From an uncultured Acidimicrobiia bacterium (GTDB lineage Bacteria > Actinomycetota > Acidimicrobiia > Spongiisociales > JAENVV01): a stretch of DNA of 14,443 nt. A program made the translations under genes and the position numbers. The DNA lies in NCBI GenBank assembly GCA_905480085.1, contig CAJQPD010000362.1, positions 1 through 14,443 of the forward strand, written 5' to 3'. Position 1 is the first letter of the stretch, and each line of letters begins with the position of its first letter. Shown here piece after piece: positions 13,101-14,443 of this stretch. The notes below the pieces were generated by a model, which worked only from the letters and a program-made list of their open reading frames with translations, did not search any database and was not told the origin of the DNA.

Positions 13101-14443
13101 CCTCACCTTCAACAACGACGGGACGTATTCCTATTCGCCTCCAGCCAACTTTGCCGGCGACGTCGTCGTCACCTACGAGGTGTGCGACACCGATGGCGAT
13201 TGCGCCCAGGCGACCCTGACGATCACTGTCAATCCGATCGCTGATCCGCCGGTGGCCACCGATGACGACGCCTCCACCGACGAGGACCTGTCGGTCACCC
13301 TTGACGTCACCGTGGACAACGGGAACGGGCCTGACACCGATCAAGACGGCGACCTCGATCCCGCATCCGTGTCGGTCGGAGGAGCGCTGGCTGGACCGAC
13401 CAATGGGTCCGTCGTAGCGAACGGCGATGGGACGGTCACGTACACCCCGGACGCCAACTTCTTCGGAGTTGACGCATTCGAATACGAAATCTGTGACCTC
13501 ACCGCGTTGTGTGATGTGGCGGTTGTCACCGTCCCCGTCGCTGCCGTCAACGATGCGCCCGTTGCGCAACCCGATGGGGCAGGAACGGATGCGGAGTCTC
13601 CAGTGTCGCTTGATCCCCTCGGTGACAACGGGTCGGGGATCGACACCGATGCCGACATTGCCGACGCGCTTACTGTCGTGTCGATTGACACCACCGGTAC
13701 GATCGGACTGGTAACTCTGAACGGTGACGGAACCGTCACCTACGATCCCAACGGGCAGTTCGCATCCCTTCCGGCGGGAGCGACCGAAACCGATACGTTC
13801 ACCTACCTCGTCTGCGACGACGGAACGCCAGTCCTGTGCGATACGGCCACCGTAACGATCACCGTGACCGGCGTCGGTGACGAACCTCTGGCCTTCGATG
13901 ATGCGGGCACGACACCTGAAGACACACCGATCACCATTGACGTTGCGGTCAACGACACCGACCCCGACGGCGACCTTGATCCGAACTCGGCTGCGTTCGA
14001 TACTGCGCCGGCGAACGGTTCGGTTGTGTTCAACGGCGATGGGACGGTTACCTACACGCCCGATGCGAACTTCTTCGGCACGGACTCGTTCACGTATTTG
14101 ATCTACGACGTGAGCGGGCTGTTCGACACCGCCACGGTTACGGTCACGGTCGATCCCGTTGAAGACGCTCCAGAGGCTCTAGACGATGCGGCAGTTACCG
14201 ATGAAGACCTCGCCGTCAAAATCCCCGTGCTCGTCAATGACTCAGACCCGGAAGGCAACCTCGACCCGTCAAGCGTCGCCGTCGGTGATGGCGTCAACGG
14301 ACTCGTCGAACCGGCCAATGGGTCGGTCGTTGCCAACCTGGACGGTACTGTCACGTACACGCCGGACGCTGACTTCTTCGGAGTCGACTCATTCGAATAC
14401 CAGGTGTGTGACACGCTCGGAAACTGCTCGGTGGCGACAGTGA
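7129..14443 (+). CDS. Giant secreted surface protein with DUF11-like and cadherin/Ig-like tandem repeats (partial)
   Basis: 2438 codons in one frame, with no stop to the window end, so the C-terminus and any wall anchor are unseen. The start is GTG at 7129, with TTGAGG a few bases upstream and an in-frame TGA at 7120-7122 behind it. Order: a long basic n-region and hydrophobic core (about residues 32-48, ending AQA/G, cleavage after residue 56), an N-terminal domain (57-330) with ITSWQWTNGSVPDKNEL, AYAATYISPSGEPLFHLG and FGFWLLQEPI, which resembles the front domain of other actinobacterial surface proteins; six DUF11-like repeats (8116-10386); and fourteen cadherin/Ig-like repeats (10390-14443). 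Such chains form long stalks for adhesion or cell-cell contact. The function is an inference from architecture. Most repeats carry a pair of cysteines, and basic residues are almost absent after 10380. Confidence 0.93.
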   Translation, partial: MTQPEANRTESRPHSGRTDRPVGVRNRWHRCTATVLSFVLLLTTFVAGLNVDPAQAGLFDVFEMDGNAVDNPVSPQKDFETVYQDFINGTTNAGANTFSFVQDPVGPSETVFTGGGSKDISDITSWQWTNGSVPDKNELTNAYAATYISPSGEPLFHLGVDRFANNGAASFGFWLLQEPIGLKADGTFMNSETLAPAKHLKGDLLIVTNFGGGTPEVETFRWDAAAAGGPLIKIVGSSGVNDCASALATDSFCGVANSVTTPSPWPYTPKVGLPNIFPTDSYLEAVVNVQAALTSGLGCFNTLLAESRSSTLTTAQQKDLAIASGSACGVTVQKQGPPLSKEGDTARYTFTVRNTGVVPLRFSSTSTDANRIIDNVIGDITPQAIAQGCQTVAGGATCSFSVNWVVPAGYFTTRNPVINTVTAKMAPPSGNVTSASTATATHRMELFSPRIAISTTVSAGATVVGGTKYTKPGDVLTYTYTVTNNSLNGPTLSAPDLIFRDTVTPLDDGYINDSILGALRTAATTAGCNRIAKGASCSFSVNHTVTAANLIGEALTNTVSALYHPEGFPNRITGSSSHTALAQPDLVVSKDDAILSAAAGTAVTYSVTYQNIGYADAFGVVLTENVPAGTRFNAAGSPGWSCVDGAPAGTVCTYPVGTVLDGAGAVSVPFRVIVNPVLAAGVDSTTNTATIADNDARPDANPLNDSGSHVTPLVAAPDLVATITDFAVAEVPGTMVTYTVTYDNVGTQDATGAAMSVTIPAGTTFNAASSTAGWACTPSRNAGSVCTLAIGSLPVAPAAVSALLSLDIGPSATGSLTTTVSVSDDGTNGADLNDANNTATDTDALIPSTDLGIAKADSVDPVAAGNQVTYTLTVSNNGPSDASGVSVNDTLPAGVTVSSVSSSQGSCTTLPCAIGALPSGGTATVTVVVDIATTTVGTITNNASVSSSTPDPNFANNEASETTLVLNADLGIAKVVDDTTPPEGDTVLYTLTVTNAGPSTATGVTVSDVLPSGVTFVSSDGAYVAGTGVWTIGDLTPGSSVDLNITATVNAGTSGSGINNAASVSADSPADRDPSNNSANVTIKVNVPPVAQPDLVTTPEDTAVFFNVLANNGSGPDSDSDGTLVPSSATVVTGPTSGTLVNNLDGTFTYTPDLNFDGSDSFVYSVCDDDGECSQATVSINVTAVNDAPVALPNSYAIEEDTPASGNVLTDDTGVGADSDVDAGDVLSVNPVPVTDVSSGSLVLNSDGSFVYTPDTDFYGTDTFIYEVCDNGTPQLCDSATVTIVVDANPDAVDDGFLMEEDAVLLGSVADADAGDAPATYAVVGFAPTGLTFDGDGTFSYTPPADFFGTTTFDYQVCDADGDCDTATVTIAVDANPDAVDDATTTFEDLAVSGAVLTNDDLGSEPTTVTAYDVASANGGTVAMDTAGNYTYTPAADFNGTDSFTYTITDVDGDTSTATVTITVTSTPDAVDDTNSTLEDVAVSGGVLGNDDLGSEPTSVTAYDAISVSGGVVSMDAAGNYTYTPAADFFGTDTFDYTITDVNGQTSTATVRVTDGSTPDAVDDSNSTEEDTAVSGSVLGNDDLGVEPTTVTSYDGASVNGGTVVMDTAGDYTYTPAADFNGVDTFTYEITDDNGNTSTATVTITVDANPDAVEDANSTLEDTPVSGGVMVNDDLGDEPTTVTAYDAASANGGTVVMDTAGNYTYTPVPDFNGTDTFTYTIADADGDTSTATVTITVDPVNDAPVANDDTDVTLQGAAVTTDVLANDTDIDSLLDPATVEVGDGINGLLESTNGSVSVNPDGSITYTPDVSFFGSDSYEYRVCDFGMPVLCDTATVVVTIVANLAPVATDNTYAVDEDAAVSGNVVTDDTGSGVDADADGTIDNTSATVVSDVTNGSLVLAGDGSFSYTPDPEFNGIDSFRYTVRDDDGAASNEATVTITVNSINDLPVAVDDTNLVDEDGGPVAGDVLVNDSGLGDGVASVTVVGLTPAGLTFNNDGTYSYSPPANFAGDVVVTYEVCDTDGDCAQATLTITVNPIADPPVATDDDASTDEDLSVTLDVTVDNGNGPDTDQDGDLDPASVSVGGALAGPTNGSVVANGDGTVTYTPDANFFGVDAFEYEICDLTALCDVAVVTVPVAAVNDAPVAQPDGAGTDAESPVSLDPLGDNGSGIDTDADIADALTVVSIDTTGTIGLVTLNGDGTVTYDPNGQFASLPAGATETDTFTYLVCDDGTPVLCDTATVTITVTGVGDEPLAFDDAGTTPEDTPITIDVAVNDTDPDGDLDPNSAAFDTAPANGSVVFNGDGTVTYTPDANFFGTDSFTYLIYDVSGLFDTATVTVTVDPVEDAPEALDDAAVTDEDLAVKIPVLVNDSDPEGNLDPSSVAVGDGVNGLVEPANGSVVANLDGTVTYTPDADFFGVDSFEYQVCDTLGNCSVATV
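8116..10386 (+). repeat. Six DUF11-like repeats in the surface protein
   Basis: Repeat limits, roughly: 8116-8463, 8464-8877, 8878-9276, 9277-9672, 9673-10029 and 10030-10386, each about 115-140 residues. The shared pattern is (A/T)-D-L-x-I-x-K, then a G-x-x-V-T-Y-T-L-T-V-x-N-x-G-P strand pair, then a V-x-D-x-L-P-A-G-V-x-F hairpin, a W-x-C or G-S-C segment, and a closing N-x-A-x-V with D-x-N-x-x-N-N. The last two copies are the most canonical and the first two the most diverged. Copies 1 to 5 have a cysteine pair such as GCQTVAGGATC and WSCVDGAPAGTVC. These domains form Ig-like beta sandwiches in surface proteins of many bacteria. Confidence 0.85.
10390..14443 (+). repeat. Fourteen tandem cadherin/Ig-like repeats (last one cut by the window)
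   Basis: Unit starts: 10390, 10690, 10990, 11251, 11524, 11794, 12070, 12343, 12655, 12955, 13234, 13543, 13870 and 14155. Units are 87-109 residues. The consensus is P-V-A-x-D-D, x-T-x-E-D-T, V-L-x-N-D-x-D, D-G-(T/S)-x-x-Y-T-P-x-x-x-F-x-G-x-D-(S/T)-F-x-Y, then V-C-D or I-T-D, and a final A-T-V-T-I-T-V. This is the tandem cadherin-like/VCBS-type unit of large bacterial adhesins. Units 4-7 form a close subgroup of 90-92 residues with N-D-D-L-G-x-E-P-T and G-N-Y-T-Y-T-P. Longer units carry acidic DxDxDG-type loops that may bind calcium. Confidence 0.9.

Noticed and set aside
10390..14443. The periodic DNA repeats as a CRISPR array or satellite
   Set aside because: The period of about 270-330 bases is in frame, the units are diverged, and they encode a conserved protein fold.

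Overview
The window looks like chromosomal DNA from a GC-rich actinobacterium, probably a deep lineage such as Acidimicrobiia. The pointers are a WhiB-family Fe-S regulator, a DUF3107 protein, mycobacterial-type Ku with a stand-alone ATP-dependent DNA ligase, many GTG/TTG starts, and promoters set so close to start codons that leaderless mRNAs are expected. The taxon is an inference. No rRNA, tRNA, CRISPR array or insertion sequence was seen.

Layout. (1) 1-180: 3' end of prs (ribose-phosphate diphosphokinase), plus strand. (2) 204-1805, minus strand: a membrane protein whose LysM domain is cut off by one in-frame TAA, then a TcpC-like single-pass membrane protein. (3) 1921-2142: DUF3107 protein, plus strand, followed by a strong hairpin terminator shared with a convergent whiB1-like gene (2214-2504, minus). 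The region upstream of whiB holds a near-consensus CRP-type palindrome. (4) 2642-4705, plus strand: overlapping genes for a glycerophosphodiester phosphodiesterase, a YqeY-like protein and an ATP-dependent DNA ligase, probably one operon. (5) 4695-6955, minus strand: ku, then a ParA-type ATPase and a tandem ribbon-helix-helix partner that overlap by 4 bases. A palindrome lies at the parA promoter. (6) 7129 to the window end, plus strand: one giant secreted protein, 2438 codons visible with no stop. It has a signal peptide, a unique N-terminal domain, six DUF11-like repeats and fourteen cadherin/Ig-like repeats.

How the genes work together. Ku and the ligase form the core of bacterial non-homologous end joining (NHEJ), here in split form without the polymerase and nuclease domains of LigD. 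The ParA/ribbon-helix-helix pair sits between them and on the ku strand. This is the least expected arrangement in the window and the best candidate for something undescribed. The giant surface protein shares only a divergent promoter region with ku and probably acts in adhesion or as an outer-surface stalk. Its repeat block contains 1279 consecutive codons without lysine.
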